A program made the translations under genes and the position numbers. From Sphagnum compactum (lineage: Eukaryota > Bryophyta > Sphagnopsida > Sphagnales), in NCBI GenBank assembly GCA_965153455.1, contig OZ234493.1, positions 30,060,213 to 30,124,212 of the forward strand: a stretch of DNA of 64,000 nt, given 5' to 3'. Below the pieces are notes generated by a model, which did not search any database, was not told the DNA's origin, and was given only the letters and a program-made list of their open reading frames with translations. How positions within the stretch are numbered: the first letter of the stretch is position 1; every line of letters begins with the position of its first letter. Positions 13,908 to 24,557 of the stretch are shown here, one piece after another.

Positions 13908-14174
13908 TGTCATGGCCTAGGATATTTTGGGATACTTTTGGCAATGTCATGTCCTAGGATATTTTTGGATACTTTTGGCAATATCATGGCCTAGGATATT
14001 TTGGGATACTTTTGGCAATATCATGGCCTAGGATATTTTGGGACTAGTATGGCTCAGGGTTATAAAAGGAGATAGTCTGGGGAACAACCCTTTAGCAGAT
14101 CAACACCAGTTGATGGATCAATAAAGCTTGTCTTGTCTTGTAATTCTCCACTTGTTTGTAGTCGGTCCATAACA
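13908..14174 (+). repeat. 5' LTR of the chromovirus
   Basis: 267 bp. The first half is four 37-bp tandem units starting at 13910, 13947, 13984 and 14021, each built on TCATGGCCTAGGATATTTTG. A TATA-like TTATAAAAGG at about 14060-14069 and AATAAA at about 14120 could act as promoter and polyadenylation signals. It is preceded by TACCC. Confidence 0.95.
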
Positions 14175-14315
14175 GTTTGATCTGCTCCTTCTTCTTGTTT
14201 GTTTGTTTTGTTGTTTCAGTAAGTAGCTAGAGGTATATTGGAGTGAAACTTGGAAAGGTTCTAGAAGACTATAGGACGCTTCTACTCTCAAAGTTTCCAA
14301 AGAAAAGGATATGTT

Positions 14316-14660
14316 TTGAGAGAGATCCAAGCATCTGAAGTTTCAAGTGCAGATCTGGTTTTTTGGTCATATCTCCTTTGTGTAAGCTTTTTTGGGTCTG
14401 TAACTTTGTGATCTTATAGATCATATAGGAATATATGTGTGAGAGAAATTTCATGTCATTTGGACTTGTATTGAGAGAGATCCAAGCATCTGAAGTTTCA
14501 AGTGCAGATCTGGTTTTTTGGTCATATCTCCTTTGTTTAAGTTTCTTTCGGTCTGTAACTTTGTGATCTTATAGATCATATAAGAATATATGTGTGAGAG
14601 AAATTTCATGTCATTTGGACTTGTATTGAGAGAGATCCAAGCATCTGAAGTTTCAAGTTT
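14316..14660 (+). repeat. 155-bp tandem repeat in the chromovirus leader
   Basis: The sequence beginning TTGAGAGAGATCCAAGCATC occurs at 14316, 14471 and 14626, an exact 155-base spacing. The first two units are full length and nearly identical; the third is cut off after about 35 bases, just before the Gag start. It lies in the untranslated leader between LTR and Gag, where packaging and priming signals would be expected. Confidence 0.9.
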
Positions 14661-14696
14661 GAAGATTGAAAGCGCAAAAGTGTGAGAATTACCACC

Positions 14697-15671
14697 ATGG
14701 ACAACTCAGAATCCAACATCGATCTCACTCAAATCCTCGCCGCCCTTCAACACCTTCAACAAGAAAATGCCGTGCTTAGAGACTCGGTGACCCGCCTACA
14801 GAATCAGCCACCACCTCCTGCCCCAGTACTTCCTGCTCTTGCAATGGCCGCCCAAGAACCCAAGATCAGTCTGCCAGAAAAGTTTGATGGAACGCGCCTC
14901 AAATTTCGAGGCTTTGTCAGCCAGGTACGCCTGATCATGCAACTACACCCCCGTCGTTATTTTGATAACACCACTCGTGTAGGATTCGTTGGAACCCTAC
15001 TCACTGGGACAGCTGCAGCATGGTTTGCTCCCATCCTGGAAACATCATCCCCTCTTCTACAAGATTTCAACGCCTTTATGGCGGAATTTGAAGCAGTATT
15101 TGGGGACAGTGATAAGGCCAGGACTTCAGCCAACAAGCTGCGTCGCCTCCAGCAAGGGACACGTTCGGCCATCGTCTACGCTTCAGAATTCAGGCAGCTT
15201 GCCTGTGACGTCAATTGGGGAGAAGCTGCCTTGATTGATCAGTTTCGCTGTGGGCTTCGTGATGATGTTCAAGATCTTTTGTTGACACTCGCAGACCCTT
15301 CTTCCTTCAGTGAAGCCATCACCCAGGCAATTCGGTGCGATAATCGTCTGTTCGAACGTCGCCAGGAAAAGAAAGTCACCTCCAACGCCCAGCTTTGGAA
15401 CAGTCGGCCTATTACGCTCCCCTTAGTTCCCCAAACAACACCAGTTGCCCGACCTGCCTCTTTTGGACCTGCTCCGATGCAGATCGACACAGCTAAGTTT
15501 AAATCTTTGACAGAAGCCGAGAAACTTCGCCGAAGGACAAACAATCTATGTCTTTACTGTGGCAACCCAGGGCATATAGCTCGTCAATGCCCTCAAAAGC
15601 TTGTCAAACTTCAGGTACAAGCTGTGGAAACTCCCCAGGAGTTGGAAAACAAGAACATCCAGTCACAGTAG
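14697..15671 (+). CDS. gag: Gag polyprotein region of the chromovirus
   Basis: A 324-aa frame starts at the ATG inside the strong context ACCACCATGG. It has a short coiled-coil-like N-terminus with QHLQQENAVLRD, a capsid-like central domain (LPEKFDGTRLKFRGFVSQV to about residue 230) and a C-terminal zinc knuckle CLYCGNPGHIARQC of CX2CX4HX4C form. In the element it forms the particle core and binds RNA. The frame ends at TAG 15669-15671. Beyond that stop the same frame still reads like the segment normally preceding protease, so the stop may be a mutation and not the natural end. Confidence 0.9.
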   Translation: MDNSESNIDLTQILAALQHLQQENAVLRDSVTRLQNQPPPPAPVLPALAMAAQEPKISLPEKFDGTRLKFRGFVSQVRLIMQLHPRRYFDNTTRVGFVGTLLTGTAAAWFAPILETSSPLLQDFNAFMAEFEAVFGDSDKARTSANKLRRLQQGTRSAIVYASEFRQLACDVNWGEAALIDQFRCGLRDDVQDLLLTLADPSSFSEAITQAIRCDNRLFERRQEKKVTSNAQLWNSRPITLPLVPQTTPVARPASFGPAPMQIDTAKFKSLTEAEKLRRRTNNLCLYCGNPGHIARQCPQKLVKLQVQAVETPQELENKNIQSQ

Positions 15672-16537
15672 GAGCCGTGCGACTGGATCTCACCCAACAC
15701 CACCTTTGCAAAGGCTCCTGTTCCGCTGTTGGTCCCAGTCCCAGTTTCACTCAGTATGTGGACATCATTCGTATTCCAGAAGACATACCACAAGTGTCAG
15801 CTTTGGTGGACTCCGGCGCCACCTCTTCTTTCATCGACCAAACATTTGTCATCCAACACAACATCCCTGTGGTCAAGAAGTCAACCCCTGTTCTGGTAGA
15901 GGTTATTGATGGGAGAACCATTGCTTCTGGTGCAATCACACACGAGACAACCCCTCTAGAACTCTGTATCGGCAAGCACACGGAGAAGATTGTTCTCAAC
16001 ATCATTTCCACCCCTCACCATCCCATCATCCTTGGTCTGCCTTGGCTAGAAGCACACAACCCTATCATTGATTGGCGATCTAGAACCCTCACCTTCAGCG
16101 CACAACGATGCACCTCTCAAGAACCCCACGCTCAGAAAAACAGTTTGTCCAGTCCTGCCAAGAACCCTATGGTCGAGAACCCAAAGAGGGTCGGAACCAA
16201 TTCCAGTTTTATCAAGTCTGTTATGTCAAATCCTGCAGTCAAGAACCCCCGATTGGTCAGAACGAAACCTTGTCCTGTCAAGAATCTTGTCAAGAATTCT
16301 GCCCAAAAAACCAACCATGTCCAGATCTTCGTTGATAGAGCTGTCCCTTTCTATCGGGCTGCTAAGAATCTTCAAGTCTTCGCCATCCATGTCAACCCAG
16401 CCAACACCACAAACCCCCAATCGGAACCAACACCTGTCAAACTTCCCAAGAAGTACAAGGACTTTGTTGATGTTTTTGAAAAGATTAATGCTGATCAGCT
16501 CCCCGCCATAGTCCATATGACTGCCCGATTGATCTAG
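15548..16537 (+). pseudogene. pol: Protease and linker region of chromovirus Pol (frame-broken)
   Basis: This frame is shifted relative to Gag and overlaps its end. It carries the retroviral-type aspartic protease motif LVDSGATSSFID and the later ILGLPWLEAHNP segment, followed by a Lys/Pro/Asn-rich linker with imperfect repeats. It stops at 16535-16537, where the downstream Pol frame has changed by one base near 16500-16506. That looks like a single-base deletion, because conserved linker-to-RT sequence resumes immediately in the other frame. The overlap with Gag could mean programmed frameshifting, but a second indel around 15745-15760 in an originally single-frame element explains it as well. 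Confidence 0.8.
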
Positions 16538-18894
16538 AAGAAGGACAGTCACCACCCTTTGGTCCTATCTATGGCCTATCGGAACCGGAACTCCAAGCCC
16601 TGCGTGATTACCTTACTGAAAATCTTGCCAAGGGGTTCATTCAGCATTCCAAGTCTCCAGCCGGCGCCCCAATTTTGTTTGTCAAGAAGAAGGATGGCTC
16701 CCTTCGACTTTGTGTGGATTATCGTGGACTCAACAAGATAACCAAAAAGAATCGATATCCTTTGCCCTTGATTTCAGGTCTCCTAGATCGACTACGTACC
16801 GGGAAGATCTTCACCAAGCTTGACCTCCGTGGAGCCTACAACTTACTCAGGATTCGCCCTGGTGATGAATGGAAGACAGCTTTCCGCACACGCTATGGCC
16901 ACTTCGAATACACGGTCATGCCCTTCGGCCTCACCAATGCACCCGCAATCTTTCAGCATCTGATGAATGATATCTTCCGGGATTACATGGACGAATTTGT
17001 CGTGGTCTATTTGGATGACATTTTAATCTTTTCCAAGGACCAGGAAACCCACGACAAACATGTACGATTGGTGCTTGCGACGCTGCGGGAGCATGGCTTA
17101 TACGCCAAGTTGGAAAAATGTGAATTCGACAAATCTTCAGTGGCGTTCCTTAGCTACGTGATCTCTCCAGATGGCATTTTCATGGACAAGTCAAAGGTCG
17201 AGACCATCCAGTGTTGGGCTACTCCATCCTCGGTCAAGGACGTTCAACGCTTCCTAAGGTTTGCCAACTTCTATCGTCGGTTTATCAAAGGCTATTCCAA
17301 GATCACAACACCGTTAATAACCCTGACTTGCAAAGACAAGCCCTTCTCGTGGAATCCAACGGCCCAGGTTGCTTTTGATACTCTCAAGATGGCATTCACC
17401 TCTGCACCCATCCTGATACATCCCGATCCTACCAAGCCATTAATTGTGAAAACAGACGCTTCAGATTTTGCCTTGGGAGCTATTCTATCTCAATTTGGAA
17501 TAGATGGGTTGCTGCATCCAGTTGCTTTCTATTCACGGAAGTTAACCAGTGCCGAAATCAACTACCAGGTCTACGATAAGGAACTCCTGGCAATCATCAC
17601 GGCATTCGAGCAGTGGAGACCGTATCTTGCCGGAGCTCAACATCGAGTCCAAGTTCTGACAGATCACAAGAATCTCCTTTATTTCACAACTACTCGGACC
17701 TTAAATCGTCGCCAGGCACGCTGGTCTATCTTCCTAGCTGATTTCGACTTTGAGATTCAGTATCAACCCGGCACCCAGCAAGGGAAAGCTGACGCGCTAT
17801 CTCGTCGTTCAGAATATGAACTTCGAGCGGGGGATGAGGCTTACGGCCAGCAGAACCAGACTTTACTCAACCCCAAGCAATTTCGAGTTGCAGCAACAAT
17901 CAGCACCCTCCCAGACTCATACCTTGTCAGGGACATCAAGATAGCAACTGAGGAAGACACCTGGGCTACCAACATCAAGAAGGAACTCCAGGAACGACCA
18001 AGGAACCCAAATCGTGATGACTTGGATCAATTTGAGCAGCAAGACGGACTTCTCCTTCGAAATAACCTGATTTATGTACCCGAAGGACTTATACGCCTAA
18101 AAATCCTGAGGGAATGCCACGACAACACCCTGGCAAGTCACTTTGGAATGGCACGGACTCACGAACTAGTGTCAAGGACTTACTGGTGGCCCAAAATGAA
18201 CAAGATGCTACGGGAGTATGTCAAGTCTTGTGATACATGTGCTCGATCCAAGGCTCCCAGGCATCGCCCGTTTGGACTCCTACAGCCTCTGTCGATTCCT
18301 AGCCGACCTTGGGGATCTATTGCAATGGACTTCATCACGGACCTCCCTACTGTCAGAACCAAGAATTCAATACTGGTTGTGGTCGATCGACTCACCAAAA
18401 TGGCCCATTTCACCCCTTGTTCCAAGTCAATCACGGCAGAAGAGACAGCTCAGTTAATTCTGGACGGGATCGTCCGACTGCATGGACTCCCCGAAGAAAT
18501 TGTGTCCAACAGAGGTCCTCAGTTTGCATCCAAGTTCTGGCATCGTCTATTCGAGCTTCTTGGAGTTGACATTCGGCTATCTTTAGCTTTCCACCCTGAG
18601 ACAAATGGACAAACTGAACGGACAAACCAGACACTCGAGCAATACCTTCGCTGCACTGTGAACTACCAACAGGACGACTGGCTGGACCTACTATCTCAAG
18701 CAGAGTTTGTTTATAATAACACAACACATGCATCGACCGGGATCAGTCCATTCTTTGCCAATTACGGTTTTCATCCCAGGTTCAGCCTTGAAATTCCTGG
18801 AGACTTCGTAAACCCCTCGGCTGAAGAAAGGGCCACGAGGCTTGGACAGGTTCAACAGAACCTTATGGCAGAACTCAAGCTAACACAGGAGTGA
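16507..18894 (+). pseudogene. pol: Reverse transcriptase, RNase H and integrase of chromovirus Pol
   Basis: The RT palm shows FVKKKDGSLRLCVDYRGLN and the catalytic YLDD at 17008-17019. RNase H shows KTDASDFALGA and LTDHKNLLYF. Integrase has the HHCC zinc region (HFGMARTHEL to CDTCARSK) and a DDE core. The first Asp codon is at 18328-18330 and the Glu codon at 18616-18618. The second Asp is replaced by Asn at 18508-18510 (SNRGPQF where the family has SDRG), with the usual 35-residue spacing to Glu. The frame ends at an in-frame TGA (18892-18894) before the integrase C-terminus. RT and RNase H look intact; integrase should be inactive. Confidence 0.92.
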
Positions 18895-19401
18895 CAAAAG
18901 AAGCAAGCAGACCGCCGACGCAAGGACCATCCAAACTTCAAGGTTGGAGACAAGGTCTGGCTTCTCAGAAAGAACATTGCTACCACTCGCCCATGTGCCA
19001 AGTTGGATTACAAGCGCCTCCGACCTTTCAAAATCGCCAAATTGGTTGGTCTAGTGGCTTGCCAGTTGGAGCTTCCACCCCAGTTCAAAATCCACAATGT
19101 TTTCCATGTCTCCCTGCTTGAACCCTATCATGAAAACCCGATCCCAGAACGTCATCAAGAACCCCCAGCTCTAGTCGAAATTGAAGGCCAAGAAGAGTTT
19201 GAAGTTCAGGAGGTCTTGGACTCCAAGAAGATTCGTGGAAAGCTCCTGTACCTTGTCTTTTGGCGAGGTTATCCTCCTTCTGAAGCTACTTGGGAGCCTG
19301 CTGGAAACCTAGTTCATGCCCAAGACTTAGTTAATCGGTTTCACCAACGATATCCTAACAAACCGGCTCCATCTAGAAGATGTCCCTTGAGGAGAGGATA
19401 A
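18895..19401 (+). pseudogene. pol: Integrase C-terminus and chromodomain after an in-frame stop
   Basis: Same frame as the RT-integrase region, directly after TGA 18892-18894. It starts with a Lys/Arg-rich stretch and KVGDKVWLL, continues through HNVFHVSLLEPYHEN (GPY/F-like integrase tail) and ends with a chromodomain at about 19195-19350 containing LLYLVFWRGYPPSEATWEP. Chromodomains target this class to modified histones. The frame's own TAA (19399-19401) abuts the right LTR. Confidence 0.9.
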
Positions 19402-19668
19402 TGTCATGGCCTAGGATATTTTGGGATACTTTTGGCAATGTCATGTCCTAGGATATTTTGGGATACTTTTGGCAATATCATGGCCTAGGATATTTTGGGA
19501 TACTTTTGGCAATATCATGGCCTAGGATATTTTGGGACTAGTATGGCTCAGGGTTATAAAAGGAGATAGTCTAGGGAACAACCCTTTAGCAGATCAACAC
19601 CAGTTGATGGATCAATAAAGCTTGTCTTGTCTTGTAATTCTCCACTTGTTTGTAGTCGGTCCATAACA
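19402..19668 (+). repeat. 3' LTR of the chromovirus
   Basis: Same length as the 5' LTR, with two substitutions visible: one in the second 37-bp unit (T-run versus GGG) and one in TCTAGGGAAC versus TCTGGGGAAC. It is followed by the target-site copy TACCC. The near identity indicates a recent insertion. Confidence 0.95.
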
Positions 19669-19673
19669 TACCC

Positions 19674-20690
19674 ATCTTGATGTGGTACTGTTGGGAACCA
19701 CTTCACTGAAATCCAAAAAAAGGTGGACCTAGTCTAATTTAATTAAAGAAATTTAATGTTTTTAAATTTTCATTTTTATTGTTGATTTGCATCGTGTGGG
19801 TTTTTTGTTCCCCACCTATGTGTACACACTATGGAAAAATGGTTGACACTTACATAAGTTACACAATTTTGTGTTAAGAAATTTGTGTTCCTAAAATGTT
19901 CATGACATCATGTGTTCTTGAAATTTTTGACCCCTTATCATTAAGTGTCAAGTTGCACCATTGTGTGTGTGTGTGTGTGTGTGTACTATAATATTTAGGG
20001 TATGGCCCCAATTGTTGATTGAAATAAAAAAATGGGAATTACTACAAATTTGTAGAAATGAATGTAATGGTCCTTCAAAACCAAGCCTATTTTTAACCTT
20101 CAGAAATTGCTCAAAAATATATGATTGCTTCAATCCATTATTTATTAATCAAATAAAAAAGAGGACCATATTAGTCCCTATTGGAATTTTAAAGCCTTAA
20201 AAAAACTGAAAAAACGTATTCCTTTTGTGTTCATGAACAAAAGAACCTAAAGTGTTACTTTCTTGAAAAAAATTCCTTGAGCACTCATTTGGAATATTAA
20301 AATTTATGTTTTTGATATCTAGTTAAATTTAAAATTCCACATGACTTGGGTAATCTTTTGATATAAAATTTCAAGCAAAAAAATTTCTTTAAATGAGTCT
20401 AATCATGTTGTCCTGAAATTAAACGGGTTTAAGAAATTTGGGTTGTGACATTGCTAATGGTGTCACCCAAGGATGGGTTTGCCTTAATCTAACCTTTCGT
20501 TTTTGCCTTTATATATTTGCTAATAAAATTATCATTTTTTCAAAAGCTTTACAATTCAAGGAATTAGTTATAATAATTTTTTATAACAAAAAAATATTCC
20601 ATGATTACAAAAATGCCACCTCATTTGACATGGCAAATTTCCCAAATTATTGTTAATTAACTAATTTGGGCTTGTTGCTCTATTTGTGTT
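19674..20690. other. AT-rich remainder of the hAT relic, no recognisable domain
   Basis: Sequence between the chromovirus and the recognisable C-terminal half of the hAT transposase. It contains a (GT)n microsatellite at about 19963-19984. No reading frame here could be matched to hAT or to any other family by eye. Confidence 0.4.
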
Positions 20691-22399
20691 TTTGAACCAA
20701 TCTAAAGGTCATTGGTTGTTAAGTAATGCATTATTTTTTTCATATCCATGAGTGGGAAATTCAAAGATGAAATTGAAATTACAACTTCCTTTGATAACTT
20801 AATAAATGAAAATGCAAATGTTGTTATTGAATTAACATGTTTTGTTGCCAACATCAAAAATGAAATTGTTGGGGTTTTGGATTTTTTTTTCTCCCTTTTT
20901 AAGGATATATGGAAGAAAAACTCATAATATGTTTTCCTTCTTCATGTTGAACCTTAGATTTAAGAGTATTCATCTAATGTCCTCACTTATTGATTGTGAG
21001 TAAGGGAAGGTTATTATTGAGGAATATGATACATAGTCCTTATATTTTATGCTTCTAAAATTTCATCATCAATTGCACCCCTTGACTAAATTTGAAAATG
21101 GAATTGTTGACCAAGGAGTTGATGAAAATTACAACTTGGAAACTTTTGACATGATAGTTAGCACCAATGAAGTAGCAAAGGAACTTATGAATATAGAAAA
21201 TAATTTTCAAGTAGTGTCAAGTTGATGTCAAAAACATCAAATGTTTTCTTCAATGGTGGGAAAAATATGAAACTATGTTTTCTACAATTGGATTCCTTGC
21301 CCATCAAATATTGGGTATTATTGAATCACAAATTGAATTAGAAAAACATTATAGTTAGAATACTTATTAATATAAGGATATATTTTTTTCTATTAAATAA
21401 TGTAAACAAATTGATTTTTGTGAACAAAAACTATTAAAATGATCATGGTCCCCCTTTTGTTTGGTAAAGTTCATTGAGATCAATGTAAATTTAATAGAGG
21501 AATTTAAGCCTTTGACCAAATTATGGTCACTTTGCCAAATTTTGGTTAATTCAGTCCAAATTAGTTTACTTTTACATTTCCTCTCTAACGGTTTTGGCAA
21601 AAACATCTTTAGTTCACCAAACATTTCCACATCTTCAATTCCCAAAATAAACCTCGCTTGCTTGGTGATTGGCATTCTCTTCAGCTCGTGTTGGAAACAA
21701 ATTATTAGAGTCTTCAGTCTTGTATCCACCAATACCATGTTTTGTTGTAATTTTTTTATTGAACATTGTATAGCGCTTTCGCGTAATGGATTCAAACTAG
21801 AATTATATTTGGGAAATAATTGAGTAAAGCTCATTCGCCCAATTCCATTGATGTTACAAGTTCATTACATTTCACTTATAGCTTTTAATTTATTCACATA
21901 TTGAATTAAACCAAAGGCAATGGAACATTTATTATGAATGCAAATTAGTCTAGCTAAAATGTTTTATAAGATATGATAATAAAGTTGTCATTAGTGTAAA
22001 TGAACAAGTCCATTAAACTACAATTAATATAAAGATTAAATTTTCTAATCTCTTAAAAAATGATAGTGAAGTGATCCCCAATAATGTGGCTTGGTTTCTT
22101 TCTTGTATGTAGTTTATAAATATTTGGTTTTATTTTATACATGCATGTGTTTTCTATGTGGCAATTGAACTATGATGTTTTAAATAAAAATTTTGACTAC
22201 TTTTGAGATGAAAAATTTATGTACATTTGGGAAAGCCCATACTACTAGTCCATAAATTAGAATAACAATTCAATGGCACTTGTGTATTTCATTTTTACAA
22301 CCTTTTAGAAAAACACACACCAGAATTCAATTTTTAAACACAAGATCTTTATCACTTCATTTTGAAAATATTGAAACAAATCACAATTTGCAAACATCT

Positions 22400-22990
22400 C
22401 ATATTTTATGATTAAATGAGACAAGGGTCAAAATGCAACATTATACTTCACATCCACATGCAAACCATGCAAAATATACATCAATTGAAATTTTTGGAAG
22501 CCAAGGAACTATGTTATTATATGATAGAACTATTATATTTGATTCAAGTGAATCCATTACAAATTTTGGAACAAAATTATAGTTGGCACTTTTAAACAAA
22601 ACACTCATCGAGCAATTCACATCATTCCAATTTATAAGCCGCCATTTTTGTCATTAACGACATTTTTGTTCACCCTTCAATAACTTATATCAAAATTTTC
22701 CACCACTTTTCTCACAATTATTTTAGGTGATTTTAATGTTGATGTCATCAAAAAACAAACTTCATAAGCAACCCATTTATTTCAATTTATGAATGTGAAT
22801 AAAATGAAACTTCAATTTCAACAAAGTACCACAATATATGGTTCACAACTAAATCATATTTGACTAAATGTTCCGTGTGAACAATGCATATCAAGAACAA
22901 TTGAGGCCTTTTGGACAGATCACAAAACTATTGATTTTGCATTCAAATTACCTAACCATGTAACACGATTTCATTCTCCATGACGATTTT
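22400..22990 (+). pseudogene. Decayed endonuclease/exonuclease/phosphatase-fold domain
   Basis: Fragments in order: IEIFGSQGTMLLYDRTIIFD; then, after a frame change, IIPIYKPPFLSLTTFLFTLQ; then ILGDFNVDVIKKQTS; then FQQSTTIYGSQLNHI and EAFWTDHKTIDFAFKLP. GDFN, the GSQL(D/N)HI pattern and the final (S/T)DHK are hallmarks of APE-like nucleases found in LINEs and in Helentron-type elements. There are at least three stops and one frameshift, so it is dead. Which element type it came from cannot be decided from this fragment; no RT or helicase lies beside it. Confidence 0.6.
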
Positions 22991-22999
22991 GCATCAATA

Positions 23000-23595
23000 T
23001 ATCATGAAAGGCAAAGCCATTACGCGATGAGCTACTTGTTTATTCCACTCTAATAAAACGTCACTATAGAGTTGTAATAAAGTTTTGCCATAGAGGCATA
23101 AACAAATATATACATTGGAAAAAACTCTCTTACCATTTTATTTGCATATTAGGTAAATCCCTTTCATGAAAGAATTGCCAAGATGAAGACTCCCTTCGGT
23201 CCATGCCTTGAATGAGCCTTTATTTTGATAATTCCCTCATTTGTAAACTTTACCTTACACAAAACACCAATGAAGTGGTATTCTTAATTTTGAAGGAATA
23301 AAAATGATAAAACAATTATCTCTTCCCATTGGCTTATGGAAGGCTCACCAATAAATTGCAAATAAATAGACATATAGTGAAACTCAACCTAAAACTCAAA
23401 AACCTACTAATAGGCAAATAACATTAAATTAAAAAATAAACCAAGTAAGCTCATGATCATGGTTACAAATGGAGCATAGTTTAGGAAAGCAAATTATATC
23501 ATTTTCTTGACCACAATATATAACAGTAAGGTTGGGGGTGGCAGATTATGGTATTTTCTTGGCCACATGATATGGCATAATCTTTCAATGATCTT
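23000..23595. other. AT-rich intergenic DNA, nothing recognised
   Basis: No frame of note on either strand. The first part may be the further decayed 3' part of the endonuclease relic, since a few in-frame residues continue, but this is too weak to annotate. Confidence 0.35.
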
Positions 23596-23884
23596 AGGCA
23601 CCATTCAGACTTGGTGTGAAGAGAAAATGTTAAAAACCTTTAACAACGATCTAGCCATTGCAAAAACCTTCTAAAATCTAAGTTTTAGCCTAGATTTAAT
23701 GTTAATTAACATTCTTCCCTAACATCACTTTAACAACAATGCCACATAGACTTCCACATAAGTGCCATGTCATCATCATGTCACCCTCAATGCTAACTAA
23801 CATTGCATGTATGAATGCACCAAATTTTGAAAAAATCTTAACATTGACTTACCATTGAGCTACCACCAGGTCTGAATGGTGCCT
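23596..23884. mobile_element. 289-bp MITE-like element with terminal inverted repeats
   Basis: The left end AGGCACCATTCAGACTTGGTG (23596-23616) is the inverted match, with one mismatch, of the right end (23864-23884, ending GAATGGTGCCT). The interior is AT-rich and non-coding. A target-site duplication is not clear; T-runs flank both sides. The superfamily is therefore unassigned. Confidence 0.7.
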
Positions 23885-24557
23885 TCGTTAGTAAGTAGAT
23901 CATCTAATGTAATGGTGATCAAAATGTATTTGTTGAATACGAGATTTTTTTATAAAAAATTGTTGAATTGGCCACCCCAGAACTTAATCTCCTGGAATGA
24001 CCTCGCCCTTGCTCATTATGTTGGGTATGTCACTTAACGCACCCTAAAGGGCTCGCTAGCACCTTATCAAACACAATGGACCAGGGCTTAACCATTCAAT
24101 GGTAGAAAACGGATGGAAATACTTGAAGAAGAGGATGGAAATCATTCAACCATTTTTACAAGCTTCATGTCCTAAGTTCTCTTCTCTCATCCACTTGGGA
24201 TGATGAAAAAAAAAGACTTGGTGCACTTTGCACATTGTTGGACCCATAAGCGTGGAACCATCCCTAAATGACAGCAACTCTTTCTTTTACACGTGGCAAG
24301 GAATCAGCTGCCAGGTGGCTCCTTGTCATCCCTCTTTCCCAGAGACCAACGCCCGTGCGCCTGTTTGCATAACTAGACACAAACACAGTCTCTCTCCAAC
24401 AATAACAACATCAAATTTCTTCATCAAATTTCTTCTTCTGTTTGTACCCAGAACAAAATTTCGGTAGTTTGGGTAAATTTTCGTAGTTGGGGTTGTTCTG
24501 AAGATCAAGATTCAAGGTCACTCACCACTGCTTTGTAATTTGGAGAGGAAGAGAACA
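23885..24557 (+). promoter_or_regulatory. 5' flank and leader of the membrane-protein gene
   Basis: The stretch before the start at 24558 becomes less AT-rich from about 24230, consistent with promoter and 5' UTR. CT-rich sequence at about 24400-24440 resembles a plant leader. No transcription start can be fixed. The frames at 24228-24467 (+) and 24326-24508 (-) show no family features. Confidence 0.35.

Larger units (their letters stand above)
13908..19668 (+). mobile_element. Ty3/gypsy chromovirus LTR retrotransposon, 5761 bp
   Basis: Structurally complete: two 267-bp LTRs (13908-14174 and 19402-19668) beginning TGTCATGG and ending ATAACA, differing at two positions by my alignment. They are flanked by a 5-bp direct repeat TACCC (13903-13907 and 19669-19673). 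The internal order is Gag with a CCHC knuckle, aspartic protease, reverse transcriptase, RNase H, integrase and a C-terminal chromodomain, which places it in the chromoviruses. The coding region is broken: a TAG at 15669-15671 with a frame change, a second frame change near 16500-16506, integrase Asp to Asn at 18508-18510, and a TGA at 18892-18894. A purine-rich GAGGAGAGGATAA just before the right LTR could be the polypurine tract. I could not recognise a standard initiator-Met primer-binding site after the left LTR. It sits inside the hAT relic. Confidence 0.96.
11840..21510 (+). pseudogene. Decayed hAT-family transposase, split by a chromovirus insertion
   Basis: Fragments of a hAT transposase can be read in order on the plus strand. 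The first, 11850-12104, ends in FCYNNPCLISNPKT, like the BED-finger region of plant hAT proteins. A central part at about 12560-12960 contains KKKIIAYVKDNEFNL and GESFQGTNFGHAF. The C-terminal half lies at about 20695-21510, beginning NQSKGHWLL and containing QWWEKYETMFSTIGFLAHQI, the hAT dimerisation-region signature, then NKLIFVNKN and KFIEINVNLIEEF. Many stops and frameshifts show it is dead. The LTR retrotransposon at 13908-19668 lies between the central and C-terminal parts, so the hAT copy is older. The element's ends were not found. The 155-aa minus-strand frame at 21367-21834 overlaps the C-terminal part and is treated as an antisense shadow. Confidence 0.75.

Noticed and set aside
14175-14200. 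Primer-binding site after the left LTR
   Set aside because: The sequence GTTTGATCTGCTCC does not match the usual initiator-Met complement TGGTATCAGAGC, and I could not assign another tRNA.
14957-16555. Several 60-147-aa frames on both strands within gag and protease
   Set aside because: Shadows of the chromovirus coding region in other frames.
21367-21834. 155-aa minus-strand open frame
   Set aside because: It lies antisense to the C-terminal part of the decayed hAT transposase, which reads recognisably on the plus strand; the minus frame has no family features.
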